A DNA stretch of 64,000 bases from Buttiauxella noackiae ATCC 51607 (GCF_001654865.1 NZ_LXEO01000014.1:1-64000), one strand, 5' to 3'; shown: positions 30,448 to 39,286, numbered from the stretch's first letter. Numbers and translations: made by a program. The notes: generated by a model not told the origin, from the sequence alone.

Positions 30448-30768
30448 ATGAAACAACTACCTAAAGTTTCCAAAGTAGCTTTGGAAGAACTGGAATATAA
30501 AAATAAAACTAAGCCTGTTATTGCAGGGATTATTGCGACCATGTTATCCGGTGCGAGCATTCAGGCGAATGCATCTACTGATGCAAGCGTAATCACTCCT
30601 GCAATTCAAACCACTGTTACTCAGAATACCAATACCTCGGGTAATACATCGGCGGTTATTCTTAACAAACCGGCATTAGAGGGTGAAGCGTTCGCAGCCC
30701 ATTACAGCCATTCAAGTCACTCCAGTCACTCAAGCCACTATTCTTGTACGCCGGGTTCGACTTGCTAA
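30448..30768 (+). CDS. hxsA: His-Xaa-Ser repeat precursor peptide (HxsA-type)
   Basis: A 106-residue predicted RiPP precursor. The N-terminal part (MKQLPKVSKVALEELEYKNK) is charged, followed by a signal-like hydrophobic segment (PVIAGIIATMLSGASIQANA, about 23-42) and a Thr/Asn-rich linker. The C-terminus carries five His-Xaa-Ser triplets (HYS HSS HSS HSS HYS, residues 85-99) and then CTPGSTC with Cys100 and Cys106. The ATG follows TGAGGAAAACGA. The repeat and the two radical SAM genes downstream match the Hxs system defined by comparative genomics; the modification and final product are unknown. Confidence 0.88.
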   Translation: MKQLPKVSKVALEELEYKNKTKPVIAGIIATMLSGASIQANASTDASVITPAIQTTVTQNTNTSGNTSAVILNKPALEGEAFAAHYSHSSHSSHSSHYSCTPGSTC

Positions 30769-30773
30769 AATAC

Positions 30774-30799
30774 ATAGCCAGCGCAAAGCTGGCTATTTT
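30774..30799 (+). terminator. Hairpin after hxsA
   Basis: ATAGCCAGC-gcaaa-GCTGGCTAT followed by TTTT lies between the precursor stop and the next gene. Partial termination here would give more precursor than maturation enzymes, a common RiPP arrangement. Confidence 0.75.
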
Positions 30800-30818
30800 A
30801 AGAAACAAAGGTGGATGT

Positions 30819-31205
30819 ATGATTCCAGTTTATAAAGATAAAAATGAATTAGGCCAGTATGTTGCGTTAGTTCTGGATAAGGCGATATATAGCGATCGTG
30901 CGATTATGAAAACATGCTATGTATTCACTGACCGTTATTATATTCATGTAACAAGTTTATCCGCTGAACAATATCAAATCTATTTCTATTCCAAAGCAGA
31001 AATAGCCAAAAATACACAAATGGAATCACTCCCGATTCAGCATTTTCTGGAAGAGTTAAATGACAATCAATTGCGGCAAATCTTGTTAGCAGAAACGCAA
31101 GTTGTGCATGAAGAGATTGTGCGTAAAGCCTTTTCACCTGCGGCTCAACTGGCTTCCCGAGAGTATGCGCAAGATGCACTCAGCATTATGGTTTCGGCAG
31201 GGTGA
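30819..31205 (+). CDS. hxsD: HxsD-like protein of the His-Xaa-Ser system
   Basis: A 128-residue protein from the ATG at 30819 (AAGGTGG upstream); an earlier in-frame ATG at 30744 lies in the precursor gene and is rejected. The stretch AIYSDRAIMKTCYVFTDRYYIHV (about residues 20-42, quoted here in pieces: IYSDRAI, YVFTDRYYI) and the C-terminal QLRQILLAETQ...EIVRKAFSPAA fit my recollection of the HxsD family. Role in maturation is unknown; it may bind the precursor or the SAM enzymes. Confidence 0.65.
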   Translation: MIPVYKDKNELGQYVALVLDKAIYSDRAIMKTCYVFTDRYYIHVTSLSAEQYQIYFYSKAEIAKNTQMESLPIQHFLEELNDNQLRQILLAETQVVHEEIVRKAFSPAAQLASREYAQDALSIMVSAG

Positions 31206-31206
31206 T

Positions 31207-31431
31207 ATGAACATACAATTAGCATCAAATATTTATAGCCTGCCGGCGATTGAAAATATGCTGGAGCAATTTTCAGATTATCTGGAGGGCCATTGTGTAT
31301 TCAATGGGGAACTGGATTTGCAGTTAAATGTTCGGGATGAGTTTCGTTCTGATTATGCGGAAATTATAAACTCTTTTTTGAATAATATCCTCGATTTGAG
31401 TATTCAGGAAAAACTTAACCATGAGTGTTAA
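31207..31431 (+). CDS. Second small HxsD-like protein
   Basis: A 74-residue protein starting at the ATG at 31207, one base after the previous stop. It has its own IYSLPAI motif and an acidic, helical C-terminus (SFLNNILDLSIQEKL). The pattern resembles HxsD in shape and motif spacing, suggesting a diverged or truncated paralogue of its neighbour. Its stop overlaps the start of hxsB by 11 bases. Function unknown. Confidence 0.6.
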   Translation: MNIQLASNIYSLPAIENMLEQFSDYLEGHCVFNGELDLQLNVRDEFRSDYAEIINSFLNNILDLSIQEKLNHEC

Positions 31432-32878
31432 ATTTAGATCGAAAGAAGCCTTCAGTACTGAGAATTATTCTCTTTTACCTTTCCGCTTCACTAAAATTGA
31501 TAGCGACCGTTATTTTCTTTCTACTGACTACGGTGAATGGTTAAGCCTTAATTCGGTAACGCTTAACTCATTATTAGCAAAAGAAAAAATAACGGATGAA
31601 GAAATCTATTTTCAGCTAAAATCCAGGCATTTTATCTCTACAGATAAGACAAATACGCAAATCGATCTTCTGGCTTCAAAATACAAAACTAAAAAATCGT
31701 TTCTCGAGAATTTTTCACAATTGCATATCTTTGTGTTAACGGTTCGCTGTAATAATTCTTGTGTCTATTGCCAGGCATCACGTAAATCCTGTCAGTCAGA
31801 TCATAATCATTTTGATATGAGTGAAGAGGTTCTGGATAAGAGCATTGAACTGTTTTTATCCATGCCTTCATCCAAATTAACACTTGAATTTCAGGGGGGA
31901 GAGTCAACCCTAACGATGCCGTTAATTAAACAAGCGGTACAAAGAGTTAATGAATCAAATACCGATAAAGATATTCAGTATGTCGTCTGTACAAACTTAT
32001 GTGAATTGAGCGACCAAGACCTGGATTTCTTGATAGACAACAACTTCTCGATTAGCACCTCGTTAGACGGCCCTGAAGAATTACATAACCATAATCGTAA
32101 GTTTGGACGCTCGGGGGCTTATGCTCCGCTGGTTGAAAACCTCAAAAAAATCAAAGTGAAAGGGGCTTTCAGCCAGGTTAGTGCGCTGATGACTACCACC
32201 CGGCAGAGTATTGAACAACCCAAAGAGATCATTGACGAATACGTGCGCCAGGGCTTTCGCAGCATTTTTATCCGTGAACTCAACCCTTACGGTTTTGCGC
32301 AAAAATACTTTCACAAAATTGGCTATGACTCAGCGACCTTCCTGCGCTTTTATGAACAATGCCTCGACTACATCATTGAACTGAATAAGCAGGGCATCGC
32401 TTTTCGTGAATCTTATGCCTGCCTGATACTGAAAAAACTCCTCACCCCGTGGGCGACGGGCTTTGTGGACTTGCAATCGCCGTGTGGCTCAGGCTTTGGC
32501 GTCACGCTGTATAACTACGATGGCAGCATCTACCCAAGCGATGAAAGCCGCATGATGGCCGAAACGGGAGACAAATATTTCCGTATGGGAAGCATCCTGG
32601 AAAACACACGTGAAGAGCTATTTTTTGGGCCAGTGATGCAAAAACTTGCCGCTGCGGGAGTCAACGATAGCTTGCCTGTCTGTAGTGATTGCGCGTTCGC
32701 GCCATATTGTGGTGCCGATCCGGTACGTCGCTATCAGGTCACCGGTTCCATTTATGGCCATCCTGGCAAAGATGAATTCTGTGTGAAAAACAAAAGTATT
32801 ATTCAGATAGTGGTTAAAAAACTGCTCGACGCCGATCCCGAGACCAAAGAAATATTGTTGCAGTGGGGCATAAGATGA
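31421..32878 (+). CDS. hxsB: Radical SAM/SPASM maturase HxsB
   Basis: A 485-residue radical SAM enzyme. The [4Fe-4S]-SAM motif is Cys110-x3-Cys114-x2-Cys117 (RCNNSCVYC), followed by EFQGGEST near 157-163. A C-terminal SPASM-type region supplies Cys355 (SPCGSGFG), Cys421, Cys424, Cys430 (VCSDCAFAPYC) and Cys454 for auxiliary clusters. The N-terminus (about 1-90) resembles a peptide-recognition domain. Such enzymes make C-C, thioether or related crosslinks in ribosomal peptides; here the target is probably the His-Xaa-Ser repeat. The start of hxsC overlaps its stop. Confidence 0.88.
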   Translation: MSVKFRSKEAFSTENYSLLPFRFTKIDSDRYFLSTDYGEWLSLNSVTLNSLLAKEKITDEEIYFQLKSRHFISTDKTNTQIDLLASKYKTKKSFLENFSQLHIFVLTVRCNNSCVYCQASRKSCQSDHNHFDMSEEVLDKSIELFLSMPSSKLTLEFQGGESTLTMPLIKQAVQRVNESNTDKDIQYVVCTNLCELSDQDLDFLIDNNFSISTSLDGPEELHNHNRKFGRSGAYAPLVENLKKIKVKGAFSQVSALMTTTRQSIEQPKEIIDEYVRQGFRSIFIRELNPYGFAQKYFHKIGYDSATFLRFYEQCLDYIIELNKQGIAFRESYACLILKKLLTPWATGFVDLQSPCGSGFGVTLYNYDGSIYPSDESRMMAETGDKYFRMGSILENTREELFFGPVMQKLAAAGVNDSLPVCSDCAFAPYCGADPVRRYQVTGSIYGHPGKDEFCVKNKSIIQIVVKKLLDADPETKEILLQWGIR

Positions 32879-34080
32879 ACACTCTGTCATTAGCTAAAGA
32901 CACGCTGTTTCTGTTTTGTCAGGCGGTTGACACGCATCGTCTGAACCAGCCACTATTGGGCAAAGTGATTGTCGACGCCGGAGCGGGTTCTGCAAAAGAT
33001 CTGCTTTTTTTAGATTCAGAAACGGCAGCGACTGATGTCACTCACACTCTATTTCAGGCCGTAATCTGCTCCATCACCCACCCGCAACTTGACTGGTTGG
33101 AAAAGTCACTCAATTGCCCATTAATCGTGGTAAGTGAGACAACCGTTTTCACCGCCGGGGATGTCGTTTCGGTCAGCGTAAAAGGCAGGATCCATCGTCA
33201 TTATCGCGTCGCTTCCGGTAACAATGCTTTTTTGGTGACCGAAGCCTGTAATAATTTTTGCATTATGTGTCCGCAACCGCCTAAACCACTGAATCTTCAA
33301 CCTGATGAATCAAGTGAGAGGCGGGTTAATCAAATTCTCAATCTGATCGAGAAAGAGCATATTCCCGATACGTTGTGCATTACTGGCGGTGAACCTACGA
33401 TGCTGAAGCAGGAGTTGGTTAATATTGTTGAAAATATTTCAACCAAAATGCCAGACACACTGGTGCACCTGTTAACCAACGGACGGGCTTTCTGCTACGA
33501 AAAGTATGTTGCTGAAATCGCAGCGGCGGCGAAAGGGAAGATGCTGGCCGGAATTCCTCTGTTTGCACATGTTTCTGATATTCATGACTATATAGTCCAG
33601 GGCGAGGGCGCTTTTGATCAAACCCTGGCGGGTCTGTTAAATTGCTACAAATATGGTATCGCTGTGGAATTAAGAGTGGTTCTTCATCAGCAAACCATCC
33701 CGTATTTGCCGGAACTGGCGGAGTTTATCAGCCGAAATCTGTTTTTCGTGAAGCATGTTGCTTTGATGGGGATGGAGACGATGGGTTTTGCAAAAATGAA
33801 CCGCGAAGAGCTGCATATGGATCCATGGGATTACAAAGACACGCTATCCCGGGCCACCAAACTTTTGAACCTTTATGGGATCGAAACCAGGATTTTCAAT
33901 TTGCCGTTATGTGTCGTGAACAGCGATGTGCACCACCACTGCGCGCAGAGTATCAGCGATTTCAAGAACATTTTTTCGCCTGACTGCTCGGGTTGCACTA
34001 AACAGGATGTGTGCTGCGGCTTTTTCAGCTCATCAACGGAAAAGCAACCGTTAAGCACTCATATTGTTCCATTCCATTAA
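32875..34080 (+). CDS. hxsC: Radical SAM protein HxsC
   Basis: A 401-residue second radical SAM enzyme. The cluster motif is Cys125-x3-Cys129-x2-Cys132 (EACNNFCIMC), with GGEP at 171-174. A Cys-rich C-terminus (Cys346, 356, 371, 374, 380, 381; CSGCTKQDVCCGF) suggests an additional cluster. The first 110 residues do not look like a SAM barrel. ATG at 32875 overlaps the hxsB TGA by 4 bases (ATGA), so the two enzymes are co-translated. In the Hxs system both HxsB and HxsC are required partners by co-occurrence; the reaction is unknown. Confidence 0.87.
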   Translation: MNTLSLAKDTLFLFCQAVDTHRLNQPLLGKVIVDAGAGSAKDLLFLDSETAATDVTHTLFQAVICSITHPQLDWLEKSLNCPLIVVSETTVFTAGDVVSVSVKGRIHRHYRVASGNNAFLVTEACNNFCIMCPQPPKPLNLQPDESSERRVNQILNLIEKEHIPDTLCITGGEPTMLKQELVNIVENISTKMPDTLVHLLTNGRAFCYEKYVAEIAAAAKGKMLAGIPLFAHVSDIHDYIVQGEGAFDQTLAGLLNCYKYGIAVELRVVLHQQTIPYLPELAEFISRNLFFVKHVALMGMETMGFAKMNREELHMDPWDYKDTLSRATKLLNLYGIETRIFNLPLCVVNSDVHHHCAQSISDFKNIFSPDCSGCTKQDVCCGFFSSSTEKQPLSTHIVPFH

Positions 34081-34090
34081 TTCACTGGTT

Positions 34091-34128
34091 TTGTCGGTGC
34101 AGCAGTTAAGCCTTTGCCGCACCGACAA
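34091..34128. terminator. Hairpin between hxsC and the M32 gene
   Basis: TTGTCGGTGC/GCACCGACAA forms a 10-base stem with an 18-base loop between convergent stops. No T run, so termination is likely but not certain. Confidence 0.55.
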
Positions 34129-34132
34129 GGTG

Positions 34133-35617
34133 TTATAAATAACGCGCTTCTAAATGCTTACGGAAATACAACGGGTTAAGGTCTTCCCCCGTTGCATTGG
34201 TAATCAATTCAGACGTTGTGAATCGGCTACCGTGTTGCCAGATATTCTGACGTAACCAGTCGAACAATGCGCTGAAGTTCCCTTCAGCAATATCGCTATC
34301 AAGCTGTGGCAATGCGCGTTTGGCTGCATTGAACAGTTGAGCTGCATACATTGCACCCAGTGTGTATGAGGGGAAGTAACCGAAAGCACCGTCAGTCCAG
34401 TGAATATCCTGCATACAGCCATTGCGGAAGTTATCTTTGGTAGAAAGCCCCAACCATTGCTGCATTTTTTCATCCCACAGTGCCGGGATGTCTTCCACTT
34501 CAATTTCGCCATCAATCAGCGCACGCTCAATTTCATAGCGTAAAACAACGTGGGCAGGATAGCTGACTTCATCCGCATCAACGCGGATAAAACCACGTTC
34601 AACACGCTGGTTCACGGCAGTAAAGTTTGTGCTTTCAAATGCAGGCTGTTTGCCAAAGCGTGCCGTAACCATCGGTAGCAACAGTTTAAGGAACTCTTTG
34701 CTTCGGCCCAGTTGCATCTCAAAGAAGAGACTTTGTGACTCATGAATCGCCGTGGAACGCGCCAGAGCAACAGGCTGGCCAAGCCATTCACGTGGCAGGT
34801 TTTGCTCGTAACGCGCATGACCTGTTTCGTGGATAACGCCAAACAGTGCGCTGACCAGATCGCCTTCATCGTAACGCGTGGTAATGCGTACATCTTCCGG
34901 GACACCACCACAAAATGGATGTGCGCTAACATCAAGCCGGCCGCCGTTAAAATCAAAGCCCAATAGCTTCATGGTTTCCAGGCCAAGCTCGCGCTGGTCT
35001 TGCGTAGCGAAGGGGCCAACAGGTGTTATCACCGACTCTTTTGCTTGTTTATCGACAACTTTCTGCAACAGATCTGGCAGCCAGGTACGCAAGTCACCAA
35101 ACAGAACGTCGAGTTTAGCGCTGCTCATCCCGGGTTCATAAATGTCTAACAACGCGTCGTACGGGGATTTCCCCTTTGCTTCGGCGCGCAGTTTCGCCTC
35201 TTCACGGCTAACACGAACCACTTCTTTTAAATTGGTGGAAAAACCCTGCCAATCGTTGGCTGGGCGTTGCGTTCGCCAGCCATGTTCACAGCGCGTTCCA
35301 ACCAGAGATTTTTCTTCTACCAGTGATGCTGGTAATAGAATGGCTTCTTGATACTGACGTGTCATTTCGCGCAGGTTTGCACGTTCAACATCATTCAAAT
35401 TTTCCTGAACCGCAGCCTGCAATAGCGTGGCGATTTTTTTATCGGTCAGAATTTGGTGCTGCAAAACACTCAGTTCAGCCAGGGCTTCGCCGCGTGCTGT
35501 GCTGCCGTTCGGTGGCATATTGGTAAACATATCCCAGCCAGCGATGGCTGAAAGATGATCAAAACGTGAAAGACGCTGGAAGGTGCGGGTGAGATGATTG
35601 TAGTTTTGCTTTTCCAT
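34133..35617 (-). CDS. M32 family metallocarboxypeptidase
   Basis: A 494-residue zinc carboxypeptidase of the thermostable Taq type (M32). The metal motif HETGH (GVIHETGHARYEQ, about residue 263) and the conserved HPFCGGVPEDVRITTRYDEGD, AIHESQSLFFE and IRVDADEVSYPAHVVLRYE stretches are visible. It removes C-terminal residues other than Pro from peptides in the cytoplasm. It has no close E. coli K-12 counterpart at this position. It is adjacent and convergent to the hxs cluster, so a role in trimming the Hxs product is conceivable but not supported by operon structure. Confidence 0.9.
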   Translation of the reverse strand: MEKQNYNHLTRTFQRLSRFDHLSAIAGWDMFTNMPPNGSTARGEALAELSVLQHQILTDKKIATLLQAAVQENLNDVERANLREMTRQYQEAILLPASLVEEKSLVGTRCEHGWRTQRPANDWQGFSTNLKEVVRVSREEAKLRAEAKGKSPYDALLDIYEPGMSSAKLDVLFGDLRTWLPDLLQKVVDKQAKESVITPVGPFATQDQRELGLETMKLLGFDFNGGRLDVSAHPFCGGVPEDVRITTRYDEGDLVSALFGVIHETGHARYEQNLPREWLGQPVALARSTAIHESQSLFFEMQLGRSKEFLKLLLPMVTARFGKQPAFESTNFTAVNQRVERGFIRVDADEVSYPAHVVLRYEIERALIDGEIEVEDIPALWDEKMQQWLGLSTKDNFRNGCMQDIHWTDGAFGYFPSYTLGAMYAAQLFNAAKRALPQLDSDIAEGNFSALFDWLRQNIWQHGSRFTTSELITNATGEDLNPLYFRKHLEARYL

Positions 35618-35689
35618 AGGGCCTCATAAGAGATGGTTTACGCTGCGAAAATAGCAAAAAGCCATCCCGAAAACGAGGCCGTAACGGGG

Positions 35690-36940
35690 TTATTGTGCGC
35701 GATGATGCAAACGCGTCCCTACCAGTAATGAGATGACCAAAAGTGAGCCAATAAAACTCGCGACTCCCGACCAGCCAAACTGGTGCCAGAAAACACCGCC
35801 GAGCGTCCCGGCAAGACTTGAACCGAGATAATAGCTGAACAAATAGAGTGACGAGGCTTGCCCTTTAGCACGTTTAGCTCGCGGGCCAATCCAGCCGCTG
35901 GCGACTGAGTGTGCGGCGAAGAATCCTGCAGAAAAGAGCAGCATTCCTGCAAAGATAGTGATGAGGGGGGAGAAGACGGTAAGCACCAGACCTAATAACA
36001 TCACCGCAGTGGAAAATATCATTACCGGGCCACGGCCAAATTTGGCTGTCATTGCCCCGGCTTTTGGCGAACTCCAGGTGCCGGTTAAATAGGCCACGGA
36101 CAGCAACCCCACCACCGCCTGACTTAAAAACCAGGGGCCTTGCATCAAACGATATCCAATATAATTAAACAGCGTGACGAACGCGCCCATCAGTAAAAAA
36201 CCTTGAGCAAATAAGAGCGGCAGACCCTGATCGCGCCAGTGCAGACGGAAGTTAATAAAGAGGGTTTTTGGCCGCAGCGAAGAAGGGCGAAAATGTTTTG
36301 ATGCCGGTAATATTTTCCAGAACATAAGTGCTGATGCCAGCGCGAAGCAACCAATGGCTGCGACAGCGATACGCCAGTTAAAGAAGTCGGTAATCACGCC
36401 GCTTAACAGACGTCCACTCATACCGCCAATGGAGTTTCCGCTGATATATAGCCCCATCGAAAAGGCCACCACGCTTGGGTGAATTTCTTCACTCAGATAT
36501 GTCATGCCGACCGCAGCTACTCCACTAAGAGACAGGCCAATCAAGGCGCGCATTACTAATATGCCGTGCCAACTTGTCATCATGGTTGAAAGCAGCGTGC
36601 AGCATGACGCGAGTAGCAGCGCGGTAACCATCACGGGCTTACGACCAATGGCATCAGACAGCGGGCCAGTAAAGAGCAGCCCAATCGCCAGCATGGCGGT
36701 AGAAACAGATAACGAAATACTGCTACTGGCTGGTGAAACCCCAAATTCATGGGACAGAACCGGCAGTATCGGTTGTACACAATAAAGCAGCGCGAAGGTG
36801 GCAAGTCCTGCGGAAAAGAGCGCGAGTGTAACTCGCATAAACTGAGGTGAACCACGCTTAATGTATGTGACAGGCTGGGGAGAACGTCTTTCGTCAACAT
36901 CTGCTGCCGGGGCTGTGTTGACGAGGGTTGTACGGCTCAA
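35690..36940 (-). CDS. ynfM: MFS transporter YnfM
   Basis: A 416-residue major facilitator with 12 predicted helices, collinear with E. coli YnfM. The motif-A loop GPLSDAIGRKPVM near 92-104 is intact. The physiological substrate is not established. It is divergent from the LysR gene ynfL with a 102-base spacer, a usual arrangement in which the regulator controls the transporter. Confidence 0.92.
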   Translation of the reverse strand: MSRTTLVNTAPAADVDERRSPQPVTYIKRGSPQFMRVTLALFSAGLATFALLYCVQPILPVLSHEFGVSPASSSISLSVSTAMLAIGLLFTGPLSDAIGRKPVMVTALLLASCCTLLSTMMTSWHGILVMRALIGLSLSGVAAVGMTYLSEEIHPSVVAFSMGLYISGNSIGGMSGRLLSGVITDFFNWRIAVAAIGCFALASALMFWKILPASKHFRPSSLRPKTLFINFRLHWRDQGLPLLFAQGFLLMGAFVTLFNYIGYRLMQGPWFLSQAVVGLLSVAYLTGTWSSPKAGAMTAKFGRGPVMIFSTAVMLLGLVLTVFSPLITIFAGMLLFSAGFFAAHSVASGWIGPRAKRAKGQASSLYLFSYYLGSSLAGTLGGVFWHQFGWSGVASFIGSLLVISLLVGTRLHHRAQ

Positions 36941-37042
36941 AATGGATCCTTAAAAATACAAAAATGAAATCTTGTTTTCAGAGTAGAAAACTGTAAATGT
37001 TCTGTCTAATATATTAATAATCTCAATTGATATTTTTAAAGT

Positions 37043-37951
37043 ATGAATATTGAATTGCGTCACCTGCGCTACTTTATTGCAGTGGCAGAAGAGCTGCATT
37101 TTGGGCGAGCTGCCGCGCGTTTACGTATCTCTCAGCCACCTCTGAGCCAGCAAATTCAAATCCTTGAACAGCAAATTGGCTCTCGTCTACTGGCGAGAAC
37201 CAATCGCAGCGTAAACCTGACCGCCGCAGGCAGCCAATTTCTGCAAGATGCCAGGCAGATTTTAAACCAGGTTGATATAGCAGCAGGGCGCGCAGCGAGA
37301 CTTCATCAAGGCGAAACCGGCGAGTTGCGTATTGGTTTCACCTCATCTGCTCCGTTTATTAAAACGGTATCCGATAGCCTTTCGACTTTTCGCCGCAGCT
37401 ACCCGGACGTTCATCTCCAGATGCGGGAAATTAACACACGCGAGCAAATTGCCCCGTTAAACGACGGCGAACTCGAACTCGGTTTAATGCGCAACACTCG
37501 GCTTCCGGATACGCTCGCCTGGAGTCTGGTTCTACGTGAGCCACTACTGGCAATGGTGCATCGTGACCACCCGCTGGCTCAATGTTCAAAAGTTTCTCTG
37601 CAACAGCTGGCACATGAACCTTTTGTCTTCTTTGACCCACTTGTTGGGACGGGGCTGTATGAGGATATTCTCGGCCTACTGCAACGCCATGGTATTTCAC
37701 CCTACATCACCCAGGAAGTGGGCGAGGCCATGACCATCATAGGGCTGGTGTCTGCCGGGTTAGGGGTTTCTATACTTCCGGCGTCATTTAAGCGTGTCCG
37801 TCTATCGGAAGTGGTGTGGCTGCCAATTGATGAACCGGAAGCGCAATCTGAAATGTGGCTGGTGTGGCCAAAACATCGTGAACTTTCTGCGGCGGCACTT
37901 CGCATCTGCGCGCTGCTCACTGAGTCAATAACGACGTTAAAAGGCGGTTAA
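37043..37951 (+). CDS. ynfL: LysR-type regulator YnfL
   Basis: A 302-residue LysR-family regulator. The winged helix-turn-helix occupies residues 1-60 (RHLRYFIAVAEELHFGRAAARLRISQPPLSQQIQ), followed by the type 2 periplasmic-binding effector domain. It probably controls the divergent ynfM; the A/T-rich spacer can hold LysR T-N11-A sites, but I did not single one out. The effector is unknown. Confidence 0.92.
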   Translation: MNIELRHLRYFIAVAEELHFGRAAARLRISQPPLSQQIQILEQQIGSRLLARTNRSVNLTAAGSQFLQDARQILNQVDIAAGRAARLHQGETGELRIGFTSSAPFIKTVSDSLSTFRRSYPDVHLQMREINTREQIAPLNDGELELGLMRNTRLPDTLAWSLVLREPLLAMVHRDHPLAQCSKVSLQQLAHEPFVFFDPLVGTGLYEDILGLLQRHGISPYITQEVGEAMTIIGLVSAGLGVSILPASFKRVRLSEVVWLPIDEPEAQSEMWLVWPKHRELSAAALRICALLTESITTLKGG

Positions 37952-38068
37952 TACAGCAGATTATGTGCGGTAAATCACAACCCTACCTAAATATTTGACT
38001 CCTTCACTTGAAGTGTTTCACCATAGCCCAAAGTTTATTTCGAAGCGCGAAAATAAAGGGAGTCGCAA

Positions 38069-39286
38069 GTGGTTGCTGATAGTCAACCGGGCCATATTGA
38101 TCAGATCAAGCAAACCAATGCGGGCGTAGTTTATCGCTTGATTGATACCCATGGGCCGGTGTCGCGCATCGATCTTTCTCGCCTGGCGCAACTTGCGCCC
38201 GCCAGCATCACGAAAATTGTTCGTGAAATGATTGAAGCTCATCTGGTGCAGGAAACCGAAATTCAAGACCCCGGCAGCCGCGGGCGTCCAGCTGTGGGCT
38301 TGATGCTGGAAACTGAAGCATGGCACTACTTGTCTGTGCGTATTAGCCGTGGGGAAATCTCCCTTGGCCTGCATGATTTAAGCAGCAAGCTGATAGTTGA
38401 AGATACGGTTGGCCTTGCTGTTAATGACTCACAACCTCTTATTGAACGCATCATCGCGCAGATTGACCAGTTCTTTATCCGCCATCAGCAAAAGCTTGAA
38501 CGCCTGACGGCGATAGCTATCACCATGCCCGGAATTATCGACACCAAGCGTGGCATAGTGCATCGGATGCCGTTTTATGAAGTCTGCGATATGCCGCTCG
38601 GTGAGATTCTGGAAAACTACACCGGTGTGCCGGTTTACATTCAGCACGACATTAGTGCCTGGACGATGGCTGAAGGGCTGTTTGGTGCCTCAAAAGGTGC
38701 TCGTGATGTGATTCAGGTTGTTATTGATAATAACGTCGGTGCTGGCGTGATTACCGATGGACGCCTGCTCCATGCGGGCAGCAGTAGCCTGGTTGAAATT
38801 GGCCATACGCAAGTTGATCCTTACGGCAAACGTTGTTATTGCGGTAATCACGGTTGCCTAGAAACGATTGCCAGTATTGACAGCGTACTTGAGTTGGCAC
38901 AGCTTCGCATGAGCCAGTCGATGGGTTCCATGCTGCATGAACAACCTCTGACGGTCGAATCTCTGTGTGACGCTGCATTAAGTGGCGATCTATTAGCGAA
39001 AGATATCATTCTTGGTATTGGCACCAATGTCGGCCGTATTCTTGCGATAATGGTGAATCTGTTCCATCCGCAAAAAATCCTGATTGGTTCCCCGTTTAAC
39101 CGAGCCGCAGATATTCTGCATCCGGCAATCACCAATTGCATTCGCCAGCAGGCATTACCGGCGTATAGCGAGCATATGATTGTGGAAAGTACCCAGTACA
39201 ATCATCGCGGAACTATGGCGGGAGCGGCGTTGGTAAAAGATGCAATGTATAACGGTTCGTTATTGATTCGCTTGCTGCAAGGCTAA
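38069..39286 (+). CDS. mlc: Global sugar repressor Mlc (DgsA)
   Basis: A 405-residue ROK-family repressor of glucose PTS and related genes, released by membrane-bound EIICB-Glc. It has an N-terminal helix-turn-helix (about 20-75, SRIDLSRLAQLAPASITKIVREM), a ROK core with zinc site GHTQVDPYGKRCYCGNHGCLE (split motif: His, CYCGNHGC), and E. coli-like C-terminus. Start is GTG with AGGGAG upstream, as in E. coli. Confidence 0.96.
   Translation: MVADSQPGHIDQIKQTNAGVVYRLIDTHGPVSRIDLSRLAQLAPASITKIVREMIEAHLVQETEIQDPGSRGRPAVGLMLETEAWHYLSVRISRGEISLGLHDLSSKLIVEDTVGLAVNDSQPLIERIIAQIDQFFIRHQQKLERLTAIAITMPGIIDTKRGIVHRMPFYEVCDMPLGEILENYTGVPVYIQHDISAWTMAEGLFGASKGARDVIQVVIDNNVGAGVITDGRLLHAGSSSLVEIGHTQVDPYGKRCYCGNHGCLETIASIDSVLELAQLRMSQSMGSMLHEQPLTVESLCDAALSGDLLAKDIILGIGTNVGRILAIMVNLFHPQKILIGSPFNRAADILHPAITNCIRQQALPAYSEHMIVESTQYNHRGTMAGAALVKDAMYNGSLLIRLLQG

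Noticed and set aside
30700-30744. Short tandem repeats at the 3' end of hxsA considered as a CRISPR-like or satellite array
   Set aside because: The repeat period is 9 bases and in frame, encoding His-Xaa-Ser triplets; no spacers or Cas genes exist.
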